From NCBI GenBank assembly GCA_030144725.1, contig JASKMD010000006.1, positions 1,698,586 to 1,762,585 of the forward strand: a DNA stretch of 64,000 nt. The letters are read 5' to 3'. Position 1 is the first letter of the stretch, and each line of letters starts with the position of its first letter. The notes under the pieces are model-generated. The model did no database searches, was not told where the DNA came from, and was given only the letters and a program-made list of their open reading frames with translations. This document shows, piece after piece, positions 49,001 to 59,843 of this stretch. The stretch is from Haematococcus lacustris. Taxonomy: Eukaryota > Chlorophyta > Chlorophyceae > Chlamydomonadales > Haematococcaceae. The position numbers and the translations under genes are program-made.

Positions 49001-50047
49001 TGCTGCTGCCCCTCCCTCACCCCACACCCCGCCCACCCCTACCCCTATGGCCCCAGGCCCTGCCCCAGGCCCTGAGCTGGGGGGTGTGGTGGCCCTGGCC
49101 CTGGCTGACCCTCTGGTCCCTGACCTGCTGGAGCTGGTGGTGGAGGCGGCGGTGGAGGGGCATGCAGAGGGGGAGGGCTGGGGGGGTGGGGGGGGGGGCG
49201 GCCGGCTGTCGGGGCCGGGCCACGGGGCCGCCAGCAGGGCGGAGCGCAAGCTGCTGAGCAGTGCTCACGTACTTGGAGTGGTGGGTGAGGAGGGGGAGGG
49301 GGAGGGGGAGGGGGAGGGGGAGGGGGAGGGGGAGGGGGAGGGGGAGGGGGAGGGGGAGGGGGAGGGGGAGGGGGAGGGGGAGGGGGAGGGGGAGGGGGAG
49401 GGGGAGGGGGAGGGGGAGGGGGAGGGGGAGGGGGAGGGGGAGGGGGAGGGGGAGGGGGAGGGGGAGGGGGAGGGGGAGGGGGAGGGGGAGGGGGAGGGGG
49501 AGGGGGAGGGGGAAGGGGAAGGGGAGGGGGAGGGGAAGGCGGCCAGCCGCACAACCCACTGCTCCCTGTCACCCCCCCTCCTGCTACTGGCTCCCCTTTC
49601 TGACCTCTGCACTGCAGGTGGCCAGCAGCAGCCCAGGGGCCTGCGCCCAGGTGCTGAGCCACCTGCTGCCCCGCCTCCTGCAGCAGCTGCCCCCGCCCCC
49701 CTCAGCCTCCCCACCCCTGCCGCCCTGCACCTGGGTCAGCACCCGCTGCTTGTTAGGCCTGTCAGCCTGCAGAGCTCTCCTGCAGCCAGTAGCAGCAGCA
49801 GCTGCCGTCACACCCTCACTCCCCACTCCCTCAAAGAGTGAGGTCAGGACGGGGAAGAAAGAGGAAGGTCATGGGGCTGGGGCTGTGGAGGGTGGTGGGG
49901 GTGGGGGGTGGGGGCCGCCAGTGCCTGCCTCAGCCCTGGCCCTAGCTGCTGCTGGTGCCGCTACCCCCCTGGTGCCTCTGCTGCTGGCGGCCGTGGCTGG
50001 CCTGGTGCCCCTGCTGTGCCCGGACACCCCTAGAGACCCTGGCAGCA

Positions 50048-50082
<35 letters not shown>

Positions 50083-52708
50083 GGAGAGGTGGGTTCAGGC
50101 CAGCAGGCAATGGTGCTGGGAGAGGGTGCCGGCTCAGGGGAGGGCAGGGCACTGGGGGTAGAGCCTGATGGGGAGGGGCAGGGGGGGGTGGCAGGGGGGG
50201 CAGCAGGGGCAGCGGCAGCCGGCAGCTCCTGCGCAGCAGAGGGGCGGGGGATGGAAACTTTGTGGCCTGAGGGGCAGGGCAGGGGGGAGGGGGGCGACGA
50301 GGGGGGAGGGGGGCAGGGGGGCCCGGCCATGGACCTGCAGCTGGCGGTGCAAGTGCTCGACAGTGTGCTGGTCTGCTGGGAGGACCTCCTACAGCTCCTG
50401 CCTCAACACCCACAGGGGGGCTGGGCAGCAGGAGCAGTAGCAGCTGACATGCGTCCCTCCCCCGCCTCCTCCCTCCCCACCCCCCTCCTCACCCCCCCCC
50501 AGGCATCTCAGCTGGCCCACCTGCTATGCCACCTGGCCCTGGCCCCCCAGCAGGCTGCTGACTCCCCCCTGACCACCCCCCAGCCCATGCGCATGGACTG
50601 GGGTGCCTGCCGCACCCCCCACCTCCACGCCCTAAGCCTGCTGCAGAGGCTGCTGGGCAGCGGCTGCCAGGGGCAGGCAGTGCAGGGGCAGGTGGCACAG
50701 GCAGTGGCCCTGGCCCTGGGCCTGCCCAACGCTCCAGCAGGGGATGGCCCTGGCTTCCCTGACCTGGACCCAGACCTAGGCCTGGAGCAGCCTGGCCACC
50801 ATGACAACCTCAGCTGGGCAGCTGCCCAGCAGCTGCCTTCAGGATCACAAGTGCTGCGGCTGTGTGGCCACGCGGTGTCAGAGGGGGAGGGGGAGCAGCA
50901 GGAGGCGGAGGAGGGGGAAGGGGAGGGGGAGGATGAGGGGGAGGGGGGCTTGCTGTCCAGGGCTGAGGAGGGGGAGGAGGATGCGAGGGAGCTGGGGGCC
51001 AGCAGCTGGGGCCGGGGGCTGCTGGTGGGGCTGGGTGTGGGGTGCAGCAGCCCCCCTCTGGCCTTGGCTCTGGTGGAAGGTGTAGTCAGGGTGGTGGTGG
51101 AGGCGAGGGTGGGGAGGGGGGGGGGCAGCTGGAGGGGGGGGGCGGCGCGGCTGCAGGTGGGTGCAGGGCTGGGGTGGGAGGAGGAGTGGGAGGAGGGGAA
51201 GGGGGGGCTGAGGAGGGCATGTCATCTGGACAGCGGGCCAGTCGGGGTCAGCCGGGGCAGCGGTAGCTGCAGGGAGCAGCAATAGGACAGCTGCAGGGAA
51301 GGACAGGAAGGATGACGGATGGAGAAGTGGGGGATAGCGGAGGGGGAGGTGAGATGAGGGGCAGATGGCAGCGCTGGAGGACTGAGCCTCAGGCCAGTGG
51401 CTAAGGCTGTGTAAGCTCCCAGGTGGAAGGGACAAGGGACGGAGGAGGAGGGAGAGGAGAGAAGGGGGAGGGGGTCTGCTCCCACCTGCACCCTGCCTGC
51501 CCTCCTGGGCGCTCTGACCTCCCTCCGGCCTGCACAGCTGCCACACTGACTGCCCTGGTGCCTGCCCTGGTGCCCTGCCGGCAACCTGCTCACCCCCCTG
51601 GCTGCCTGCCTCCTGCCCCCTGCCTCCAGGACCTGCTGCTGCTGGCGGCCCACTGGGTGCAGTCCTGGCCCCGGCCCCTCCCCCCTGCGGCGGCACACCA
51701 GCCCGCCGCCTTGGTCAGATCCCTGCTCAGTGGTCTCACGGGCAGGGCTGGGCAGCAGCTAATGACCCTGCAGAGTACACAGCTGCCAGGCCTGGCTGGT
51801 GAGGGCGGGGCGGGGCGGGGCGGGCGGGGCGGGGCGGGGCGGGGCGGGGCGGGGCGGGGCGGGGCGGGGCGGGGCGGGGCGGGGCGGGGCGGGGCGGGGC
51901 GGGGCGGGGCGGGGCGGGGCGGGGCGGGGCGGGGCGGGGCGGGGCGGGGCGGGGCGGGGCGGGGCGGGGCGGGGCGGGGCGGGGCGGGGCGGGGCGGGGC
52001 GGGGCGGGGCGGGGCGGGGCGGGGCGGGGCGGAGGGCAGGGTGGTTGCAGCTGTAGCCTAGGCTTGTGGTTCACTGAGCCTTCCACTCTCACGTGTGAGG
52101 AAGAGTGATCACATCAGTGTTGTGTGAGAGCGTCAAGGTGGGATAGGGAGAGAGGGGGGTGGCAAGCCATTGAGGGGTTTGGCCTGACTGCGGTGCTGCT
52201 GACACCCCTGCCTGCCTGCTGGCCCCCCTGCTTGCCCCCCTGCTGGCCCTGCCTGCAGCTGCGGTGTCCTGCCTGCTCCACCACCTGGCGGTGGCATGTG
52301 AACCCACTCAGCTGTCAGGTGTGGGGGGAGGGGGGGTGGCAGGGTAGAGGGGCGGGAGCTGTGGGAGGCTATTGTTTGGTCAGCTGCACGACAGACCTCT
52401 GCAACACACTGTACCAGGGCCGGGCTTTGGGGGAAGGGCAGGGGCAGGGGCAGGGGCAGGGGCAGGGGCAGGGGCAGGGGCAGGGGCAGGGGCAGGGGCA
52501 GGGGCATCCATGCGTTGCCACCTGCCCTGCAGAGCTGACGGTCAAGGCTTCAGAGCTGCTGCCACCGGCCCTGACGCTGGCCCCCGCTCCACCTCCACAC
52601 CCGGCCTCCACCCTAACCACCAACCACCATGGCCAGGCCGTGTGGCGGCTACTGACTGGCTGCTGGAGCAGCGCAGTGCTGGCCGGGCTGCCGCCTGCTG
52701 CTGGGGCG

Positions 52709-52754
<46 letters not shown>

Positions 52755-53420
52755 ACGCCACAGCCATAGGCCTGGCCCAGCAGCTGCTGCCGCTGCTCAC
52801 CGCCCCCATGGCCCCATACCTTGGAGGTGCAGCGGCCCCCAGCAGCGGCCCCCTGCCCCCCTGCGCCCCGCCCGCCCCCCTAGCTGCTCTGGCCTGCCGC
52901 AGCGCCTCAGTGGCCCTGGCAGCGCTGGTCAACAGGCAGGCCGGGGCTGCAGGGCCCAATGCTGACCCCAGGATGCTGCTGGAGGCGCTGCTGGAGGGGG
53001 CTGGGCTGGGGGCAGCAGCGGGGGCAGGGGCAGCAGGAGGGGAAGGGGCTGCTGCAAGGGCGGAAAGGAAAGAGGAGGGAGGGGAGGGAGGGGAGGGATC
53101 GGAGGGAGGGGAGGGAGGGGAGGGAGGGGAGGGAGGGGAGGGAGGGGCAGGTGGCTCTAGTGATGTTAAGATGGTGGAAGCTGAAGCCTGTGGTGGGCAC
53201 GGCAGAGGGGCAGAGGGGGCAGGGGTAGTGGCAGGGGTAGTTCCAGGTGAGGGGGGAGGGGCAGGGCCAGGTCCAGGTGAGGCGAGTCTTGTTGGCCTGA
53301 GCTGGCTCCTTCGTGGCCTGGCCCAGCAGCGCAGCCCCCTGCTGCTCCCCCCCCTCACAGCCTTGACCAGCGCGCTGGCTGCCCTGCCCACCCAGCTGCT
53401 GCCAGGAGGCCCTACATCGC

Positions 53421-53461
<41 letters not shown>

Positions 53462-54520
53462 GCAGGCCCCATGCTTGGACCCAGCCCAGTAGCCAGCGTC
53501 GCAGCAGCTGCTGTCCCAACCCAGACAGAAGGCGCAGATCACCTCCAAGGTCTGCCAGGGCCGGGTGCTGCTGCTGGTGTCCACAGCCAGCCAGGCCAAG
53601 CCGGGGAGGCAGGGGGGGCCCAGGGGATCAGCTGGGGGGCCGCTGAGGCCCAGCTGCTGCTGCTGCTGCGCCAAGTCAGCCCCCTGCTGCCAGCCTGGCG
53701 CCTCATGACGGAGGCGGCTGCGCTGGCCAGGGTGTTGGTGGGCACACCCTTCTCACCCTGGGCCATGCCGCCTCTCGCCCCCCCAGCCCCGACCCCAGCC
53801 CCAACCCCAGCCCTGCCAGCCCCTGCCCCCCAGCCTGGCACCAGCAGCAGAGAGGGGCAGGAGGCAGCTGGCTGCTGGCCTTGGGCAGTGAGCCGTGTGC
53901 TGTGGCGGCAACGGGCCCTGGCCTTGGCCCTGGGAGCCTTCACAGCCCCCACACCCACACCCCCTCAGCCCCCCTCAGCCTCCCCACCTCCTGGTGTGGG
54001 CAGCAGCAGCCCCCTACACCCAGCAGCAGCACCCCCACCCCCACCAACAAGCACCAAGCCGGGCAGCACGGACAGCAGGGGCGGCGGGGAGGTGGGGAGG
54101 CGCCCTCCCTCCCACCCAGCCCTGCTGCTGGCTGCCACCAGCCTGCTGGCTGCCGCCCCCTGGGCCCTGCTACTGCCTCAGCTGCCGGCCCAGCTGGACA
54201 CCTTGCTGGAGGCTTTAGCCACGCTGGGCAAGCTCAGCGCTCAGCTGCGGCGGCTGCAGGACCAGCTGGGGCAGGCTGGACTAGCCAGGAGGCAGGCAGG
54301 GCTGGTGGGGCAGGGGCAAGGGCTGGAGCGGCAGGGGCAGGGGCAGGGGCAGGGGCAGGGGCAGGGGCAGGGGCAGGGGCAGGGGCAGGGGCAGGGGCAG
54401 GGGCAGGGGCAGGGGCAGGGGCAGGGGCAGGGGCAGGGGCAGGGGCAGCAGGCGCAGCCTGAGGTCAGGGGTGTGGAGGGGCGGGCAGGGGGGAGGGCAG
54501 GTCCTGGGGTGGAGGGAGGA

Positions 54521-54552
<32 letters not shown>

Positions 54553-56416
54553 CGGGCTGCAGGCTGAGCTGCACAGCTGCCTTCAAGGCCTGATGCGCCT
54601 TCTGGGCCAGCTGCTAGGCTCAGGGGACAAGGCAGGGGCGCTGGGTGGGGAGGTCGACCGCCTGCTGCCGCCACTCACGCAATTGGCAGGTCTCAAGGTA
54701 CGGGTGGGGGGGGTCAGAGGGGGGTGGGTGGGAGGTGAGGGGGTCGGGTCGGGTCGGGTTGATGGGGAGGTGGTAGTCAAGGTAAGGGTGGGGAGGTGAG
54801 GGTGGGGTAAAGGGGGGGGCAGGTGAGTCAGGTAGGGTCAGGTAGGGTCAGGTAGAGTCAGGCGCTGAGAGTGCTTCAGGTCCTAAAGTCCTATAAGGGG
54901 GAGCTGGAGCCAAGGTGTGTTGAAGGGGCCAAGGAGGAGGAGCTGCCTTGCTAGGGGGTGGCTGTCGCTAGCGCGGCTGCTGCCTCTGGTGGAGAGTGGG
55001 GGTGGGAGGGCGCTGAGGAGGGGTGCGGCTCAGATGCTGCAGTCAGGCCGTGCCCTTGGGCGAGGTGACAGGCAAGCCAGTGTGCGCAGCAGCAGCGGCA
55101 GCAGCACAGCAGCAGCGGCAGCAGCAGCAGCGGCAGCAGCAGCAGCAGCACAGCAGCAGCGGAGCAGCAGAGGCGGGTTTGTCCCACGCTGGTGGGAAAG
55201 CGGAGGCCACGCAGCTATTGGCTGACCAGGGAATGCAGGGAAGTCACGCTAGTCAGTTGCCCTGGGTGTGCAAGGGGTACAGCTAGCCAACCCTGACCCT
55301 AACCCTGAACGGTGGCAAAGCTATTGGAAGCTTGGATGTGATGAGGGTCTAGGGGGTTGACCCTAACCCTGTGATAAGGGCGAAACATAGCACAGCTGGC
55401 CATAACCCTGTGACACACAGTTGCCCTGGTCGGGGGCTCGGAGGCTGTGAAGGGGTGAAAGCCCAGGACAGCTATCCCAGACCTGCTCCTGGGTAACAGC
55501 TGACCCTGACCCTACTGCAGCTGTCTGAGCAGCAGTCACAGTACTGCACTGTCCTGTATGCTGCAGATGAACAAGCAGGGCCACCCCTAGCCTTGCTGAT
55601 AGAGCTGCGGCAGTAACTCAGTTGCCTCTGTCTGGGGCTTGGATGTGGAAGGGGTGTGACCAGTCACTGTCCTGTATGATGAAGATGAACAAGTCGGGTC
55701 AGTCATAGAGCTGCGGCTGTACAGCCCTGGCTCACCCGCACAGGCCTCTGTCTCTGCTGCTGCTGTCACTGCCTCTGTCTGCTGCTGCTGCTGCTACTGG
55801 CGCTGCAGGGCTGTGCTGGAGTGCGTCTAGGCAGCCTGCAGGTGCTGGCGGCAGTGATGGCTGCAGTGCCTTACCACCGGCTGCACCACCACAGGCCTCA
55901 GGTGAGGCCAGCAGCAGCAACAGCAGCAGCAGCAGACACAGTGGCAGTAGCGGCAGCAGCAGACACAGTAGCAGTAGCGGCAGCAGCAGCAGCCGGCCTC
56001 GCCTCTTCTGGGTGCCGGAGTGTGGCGCTGTTCCTCATTGACATGGGCTGACATGGCCAGCGCACAAGGCAGTCCAGGTCATGTGTCCATGCAGCAGGCT
56101 ATGTGATGCTGCTGCTCTATGTGGGTACTCTGCAAGGGAGGCTGACAGGGGTCTGGCCTGGCCTGTTGTACCGGCACCCCTGGCCTGGCTGTGGACTGCT
56201 GCCGGTCCACCAGTATCACCCCGTGCCGCCGTGCTGTTGACCCTAGCACCCTCCAGGGAGGTTGACAGGGGCCTGACCTGCTCTGACCTGGCCTGGCCCC
56301 TTGTACTGGCACCCCTGGTGCAGGTGCTGCGGGCGGTGCAGCTAACGCTGGACGATGACGTGCGGGCTGTGCGTCAGATGGCCGTGAAGTGCAGGCGGTT
56401 GTGGGCCCCCAGATGA
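43021..56416 (+). CDS. MMS19: MMS19, CIA targeting-complex HEAT-repeat protein
   Basis: Fifteen phase-compatible exons are proposed: 43021-43143, 43205-43279, 43368-43456, 43582-43807, 45501-45614, 46752-46882, 48147-48257, 48531-48615, 48816-49280, 49618-51156, 51630-51798, 52259-52318, 52533-54697, 55809-55901 and 56324-56416. They give up to 1,845 aa against roughly 1,030 in human. MMS19 delivers Fe-S clusters from the cytosolic assembly machinery to DNA repair and replication enzymes. Diagnostic segments are AAIDGEKDPRCLLLAFSLVK, VEVLSCYFPLTFTPPKNDPH and the HEAT helices that follow; the C-terminal VRLGSLQVLAAV, VLRAVQLTLDDDVRAVRQMA and VKCRRLWAP match the conserved end. The excess length is Gly/Ala/Gln/Glu-rich insertion in exons 10 and 13, parts of which may be unspliced introns. 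An extra exon between 54,698 and 55,808 is possible. Confidence 0.85.
43921..45420. repeat. CCCTGA (TCAGGG) hexamer array, 1.5 kb, MMS19 intron
   Basis: About 250 hexamers of CCCTGA with interspersed CCCTGG, three CTCGCCCCATC interruptions (about 44,541, 44,668 and 45,070) and a few ACACTGA variants, between MMS19 exons 4 and 5. TCAGGG differs from the telomere repeat TTAGGG by one base. Open frames of alternating Leu-Thr (+) or Gly-Ser (-) follow from the repeat alone. Confidence 0.96.
46161..46453. repeat. CAGCCT hexamer array, MMS19 intron
   Basis: About 45 units of CAGCCT lie in the intron between MMS19 exons 5 and 6. They are near perfect after the first few copies, where TCTGACCTCAGCCT variants occur. 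Confidence 0.95.
46960..48100. other. AT-richer insertion-like block in MMS19 intron
   Basis: The 1.26-kb intron between exons 6 and 7 (46,883-48,146) has much lower GC than its neighbours. It contains two copies of a CTCGACAGCCGCAT motif with similar flanks (about 47,777 and 47,845), a CCTATA-type microsatellite (47,958-47,998) and a CTT run (48,052-48,090). On the minus strand a 123-codon frame (47,684-47,313) encodes an Ala/Val-rich helix-like segment and then FECSEEDKEICRHCKQPQEH, a possible zinc-binding Cys/His cluster. I do not recognise it. The block looks like an inserted element, but I could not find clear terminal repeats. Confidence 0.45.
49285..49540. repeat. GAGGGG hexamer array, MMS19 intron
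   Basis: About 40 units of GAGGGG start directly at the donor region of the intron after MMS19 exon 9 and fill most of its 337 nt. The sense strand is G-rich. Confidence 0.96.
51804..52031. repeat. GGGGC pentamer array, MMS19 intron
   Basis: About 45 perfect GGGGC units begin six bases inside the donor of the intron that follows exon 11. It is extremely G-rich on the sense strand and a strong G-quadruplex candidate. Confidence 0.96.
52437..52506. repeat. CAGGGG hexamer tract, MMS19 intron
   Basis: Eleven or so GGGGCA units sit just before the 3' splice site of the exon starting at 52,533. Confidence 0.93.
54331..54448. repeat. CAGGGG hexamer tract inside MMS19 coding exon
   Basis: About 19 GGGGCA units lie within the long exon 13 in a phase that encodes alternating Gly-Gln. 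Because the unit is six bases, length changes leave the frame intact. It is the coding counterpart of the intronic tract at 52.4 kb. Confidence 0.9.
54698..55808. other. Large 3' intron region of MMS19
   Basis: Between the exons ending at 54,697 and starting at 55,809 I see CAG-rich runs (55,085-55,170), GGTCAGGTAG repeats (54,830-54,860) and CCCTAACCCTG fragments (55,290-55,365). A short VLKSYKGELEP frame after an AG at about 54,879 might be an additional exon, but its phase does not fit simply. Confidence 0.4.
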
Positions 56417-56793
56417 CGTCACCGCCCCCTGAGGACACGCTGAGGCCCTCATTATGCATGGACACAGGCTTGCGAGACAGGGATGACAGGATGGACTTGA
56501 CTCGCATGGCTCAGTGTACCAGAATGCACTGGCTGGTGGGGACGCCTTACCACAGTAACCAAGGGCATGCTAGGGGGCCTAGTCATGTTGGGTGTTGATG
56601 AGACGGACTTGACTGGGTTGCTCTATACTGGCTGGAGATAGGGATCGCCTTGTGACAGTAATCAAGGGCTCGCTAGGGAGCCGTGGCAGGGCAGGAGCTG
56701 CATAGAAGCTGGTGGCTGGGCGCGGCCAGCCTTTTCTTGTTGGAGCTGGAACGTACCTGCTCATGCATACAGTGCTGGCTGGCACTGACTATT

Positions 56794-57752
56794 CTATAGG
56801 TTGTGGCTTACACCGCTTAAGCCGTCAGCCGCTAGGCTGCTTGGCCGCCCTCCCCCTCTAGGGGTTCGGGACTTTCTGTAACGCACTTCAAAGCAAGGTG
56901 CACAAACAAAGGTGCACATGGGCTCAACATGAAGTCATGCAAGTTCTCATTATTGTTCTGGAAAGTCATGGCAAACTCCGCCTGCTGTCTGATGGAACTC
57001 GTGGCAGTGCACTCAAGGATGAAATGCATGGCGTCATCCACTACCCCCTCTGTGCATCTGGTGCATGTGCGATCATTGAAAGTTACCCCCTCAAACCGAG
57101 CCTTCTCCACCCCCAGACCGCTGTTGCCTAACCTGAACCTAGTCAGGCTCGTGCGAACTTCTGTAGAGAGCTGTCTGTTAAGCAGGTGTGGTGCCATGTG
57201 ATTGATGCCAATGCCGTACCCATGCTTGAACCATGCAGCATACGAGCATCTTTCCCGATGCACCGTCTCAGGCAGTCTAGGGTCTCCCTCAAACCCAACC
57301 CAACGCCTTCCCCACCTCTCGAGCCACTTGACTTCCATAGCCTTGGTGCCTAGGACCATGTCCGGGCTCAAGGTAAACTCACCCCCCATCAGCTCTCTGG
57401 CGGCAAGCTCGAACTAAGCACTCCAGCTGGCCTGACACCTCCTGCCTAACTCCACATCTGCCCTGATGACCCTCATTAGCAAGTCACTGTGGGATAATTT
57501 GGCAGTGATCCAGAACTTGCAAGCACCCTAAGCCAGTAAAGCTGGAGGGGCAGCTGCCCCAACTCATGCAGCACCATCAGCCCCAACTCATGCAGCACCA
57601 TCAGGCCTGACACTGAGCTACGTACCCTGGCAGCAAACCTGAGAAAGCTGAGCATGCGTGTTTGCACTGGGTTGAAGAGCTGCATACCGTGCCCAAGGAA
57701 GGCAGTGCCCCATACCTGGCTGCCATACATCCCTCAAGGGAGCACGAACGCT
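56794..57752 (-). mobile_element. 5'-truncated LINE, copy 2
   Basis: A minus-orientation copy of the same LINE family as at 26.4-28.4 kb, cut off within the segment encoding LGLYGSQVW. CTGACTATT occurs at both borders (56,785-56,793 and 57,753-57,761), fitting a short target-site duplication. The C-terminal frame is split into two pieces (57,730-57,476 and 57,389-56,832). It contains a 24-bp tandem duplication encoding GLMVLHEL twice and a stop near 57,417. It is inactive. Confidence 0.85.
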
Positions 57753-57785
57753 CTGACTATTGCATTCTGAAGTAAGCATTGGTAA

Positions 57786-58055
57786 GTGGCTAACGGCTGA
57801 CGGCTTAAGCGGCCTTCAGGGGTCAAGGGGTGGCGGCGCTGTGAGGCACGGGGATCAAAGACGGAGCCTAATTGATGTGGTAACAGATTAATGACTTTGG
57901 ATGAGATGTAAACAAGAGTTTATTGACAAACAAATCGTTGCGTTCATTGGGGGTCGGGCGGCGGCCATCACGTAAGCGGTGTAAGCCATATCATCATAAT
58001 GACAAGCAAATTGTTGCGTTCATCGGGGGTCGGGGGGCGGCGGCCATCATGTAAG
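57786..58055. repeat. LINE-tail fragments and a 50-bp direct repeat
   Basis: CTAACGGCTGACGGCTTAAG at 57,789 is the reverse complement of the LINE 3' end at 56.8 kb, so a plus-strand tail fragment lies here. A roughly 50-bp segment (GACAAACAAATCGTTGCGTT, then CATTGGGGGTCGGGC, then GCGGCCATCACGTAAG) occurs twice, from about 57,924 and 57,999. A GGTGTAAGCCATATCATCAT tail sits between the copies. Confidence 0.7.
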
Positions 58056-58318
58056 TCAGACCTGTCCCCAAGCCCAAGCTGATCCCACCGTCAGCTTTCA
58101 TTGGCCGCTGCCAAGGGTGGACTGCTATGAGGGTGCTGAGCCTGCTACATGAAGGACTGGGCATGCATGAGCGCAGGCGCTAGCATGCTTGCATGGCAAT
58201 GTGTTCATGCATATGAAAACTTGGTTCTAGGCAGGTGCGATGGGTCGAGAGGGGTTGTCATGGGCGCCATCAAGGCTCGGTGGTAACATAAAATGCCCAA
58301 GGGGGTCATGGGGGGCTG

Positions 58319-59843
58319 TCATCTGAAGCTCTTCATCTTGCGCCGCTCTGACCGCTTCTCACTTTTCTCCATGCGCCTCCGCGTGGCCTCATCCATGGTC
58401 ATGCCCTGCCTGCTGCTGCCATTGAAGTAGTCCTTCACATAAGGCCACCCAAACTGCAAAAGCAGCAGCAATAGACCCAAGCTCGTCAGAGGGTGCTAAT
58501 GCCCACCACCCTGGGTGCTGCCAACTGACTGCCTTGCATGGTTTTTGGACTGGCCAGGCACTGCCAGCTAGCAAGAGCTGGCAAAGCATGGCAGCAACTG
58601 GGCTGTTGGGGCAGCTCCCAGTGTGATGTGAAGCATTCAGCAGCAGGCAGGCTCTTGGTGCAAGGTTCTGGCCCACAGGGTGGAGTGAGCTTCTATGTGA
58701 CGAGACTGAGCCACTGCACGCCCGCATTGGGTCTCATTGCGTCTCTTTGCTGCCCGGGTGACCAGGCACGGTGTGGCTGCTGCCTGGCCTGTCAGGGTGG
58801 CTGGCTTTTGTTAAGTAGTCTCGTCGCTGTGGACAGTTTTGGATCACTGGGCACGGTGTGGTTGCTGCCTGGTAGGGTGGCTGGTGCTGGCCTAATCAGG
58901 CCCTGACGCAGGCCCAGGCCTGAGGTGGCCCCTCAGCTCACCTGTGCTGCCTTGTACCCCGCGTAGCCCGGCACCACCAGGTACAAGTACCAGAACCAGG
59001 GCGACACCGCACTAAGCACCTGCACGCAGCCACCCCTGACATAAGCTCAGGCTGAGCTCCAGGTACTGATCAGGGCCATGGGCAGGGCCTAGGAACCAGA
59101 GCCTAGGAATGAAGGGCTGGGCTGGGCTTCAGCTGCCCTTCTTCAGCTCTTGCACATCTGGCTTCAATACGGGGTGAAGGTTCAGCACCTAAACTATCCT
59201 ATGCCCCCGACCTCGCATGTCGGGCACAGGTGTCATGCGTAATCTGGTGTAGTGTATGCAGTGGTAGGCACCAGCACAGGCCTCACAATTACAGGCCGAA
59301 GCTCAGACCAGCCAGGCTAGCACACAGGGAGCAGCAGCAGCCCGGGCAGGTGCCAGCTGGGTGGAAAGAGGGGCCACCCTGCTGCTTATGCCGGGCTCCT
59401 GCTTCCAGCCTATCACTTACCTGCACGATGACTGTGATGTAGAGCACGTCATGATAGTAGCCACAGAACCCTTTCATATCCAAGTCTGCCCCACCATCCA
59501 GTAGTTCACCCGAGGAAGGGTCATACACGGGCGCTGCCAAGGCTGATATAGACTGCGATGAAACACAGGGCCAGTGCCAGCAGTGTCGCCCATGGCAAGG
59601 GTCGCAGTCTGCAGAGAGGGTGGCTTAATGGCAGTTGGCTGACATGGTGGTGCGGTGACGGACCTGGTAGGTAAATGCGCTCACGCACACCGTCGCTAGC
59701 AGCCCGATGAACCGCCACGTTTGCAACCCCCTGACCGCCAAGTTCAGCACTTGGGCCGCGAGCCCGACAGCAAGCCAGATGATCAGCAGCCTCAATCTCC
59801 TCTTGTTCTCCTCGATGCGCTTCTTGGCGCCTTGGCCTGCCAT
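58319..59843 (-). CDS. TMEM208: TMEM208 family ER membrane protein
   Basis: Four exons fit exactly: 59843-59664, 59552-59421, 59019-58942 and 58453-58319, all phase 0, giving 174 aa against 173 aa in human TMEM208. Family features are visible in order: a basic N-terminus (MAGQGAKKRIEENKRRLRLL), two hydrophobic segments (about residues 18-38 and 44-60), the hallmark ELLDGGADLDMKGF followed by DVLYITVIVQVLS, a third hydrophobic region (to about residue 128), and a charged tail RRRMEKSEKRSERRKMKSFR. TMEM208, the counterpart of yeast SND2, works in SRP-independent targeting of membrane proteins to the ER. An upstream in-frame methionine at 59,933 would add 30 residues with no family counterpart, so I prefer 59,843. 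Nothing looks disrupted. Confidence 0.93.

Noticed and set aside
48690..49841. Glu-Gly, Arg-Gly and Pro-Leu repeat frames around 49.3-49.5 kb
   Set aside because: By-products of the GAGGGG intronic array. The conserved MMS19 frame changes between the flanking exons, as expected for an intron.
54879..54911. Possible extra MMS19 exon (VLKSYKGELEP)
   Set aside because: The 3' splice site is plausible, but the only donor leaves phase 2 while the next confirmed exon needs phase 0. Not included in the gene model.
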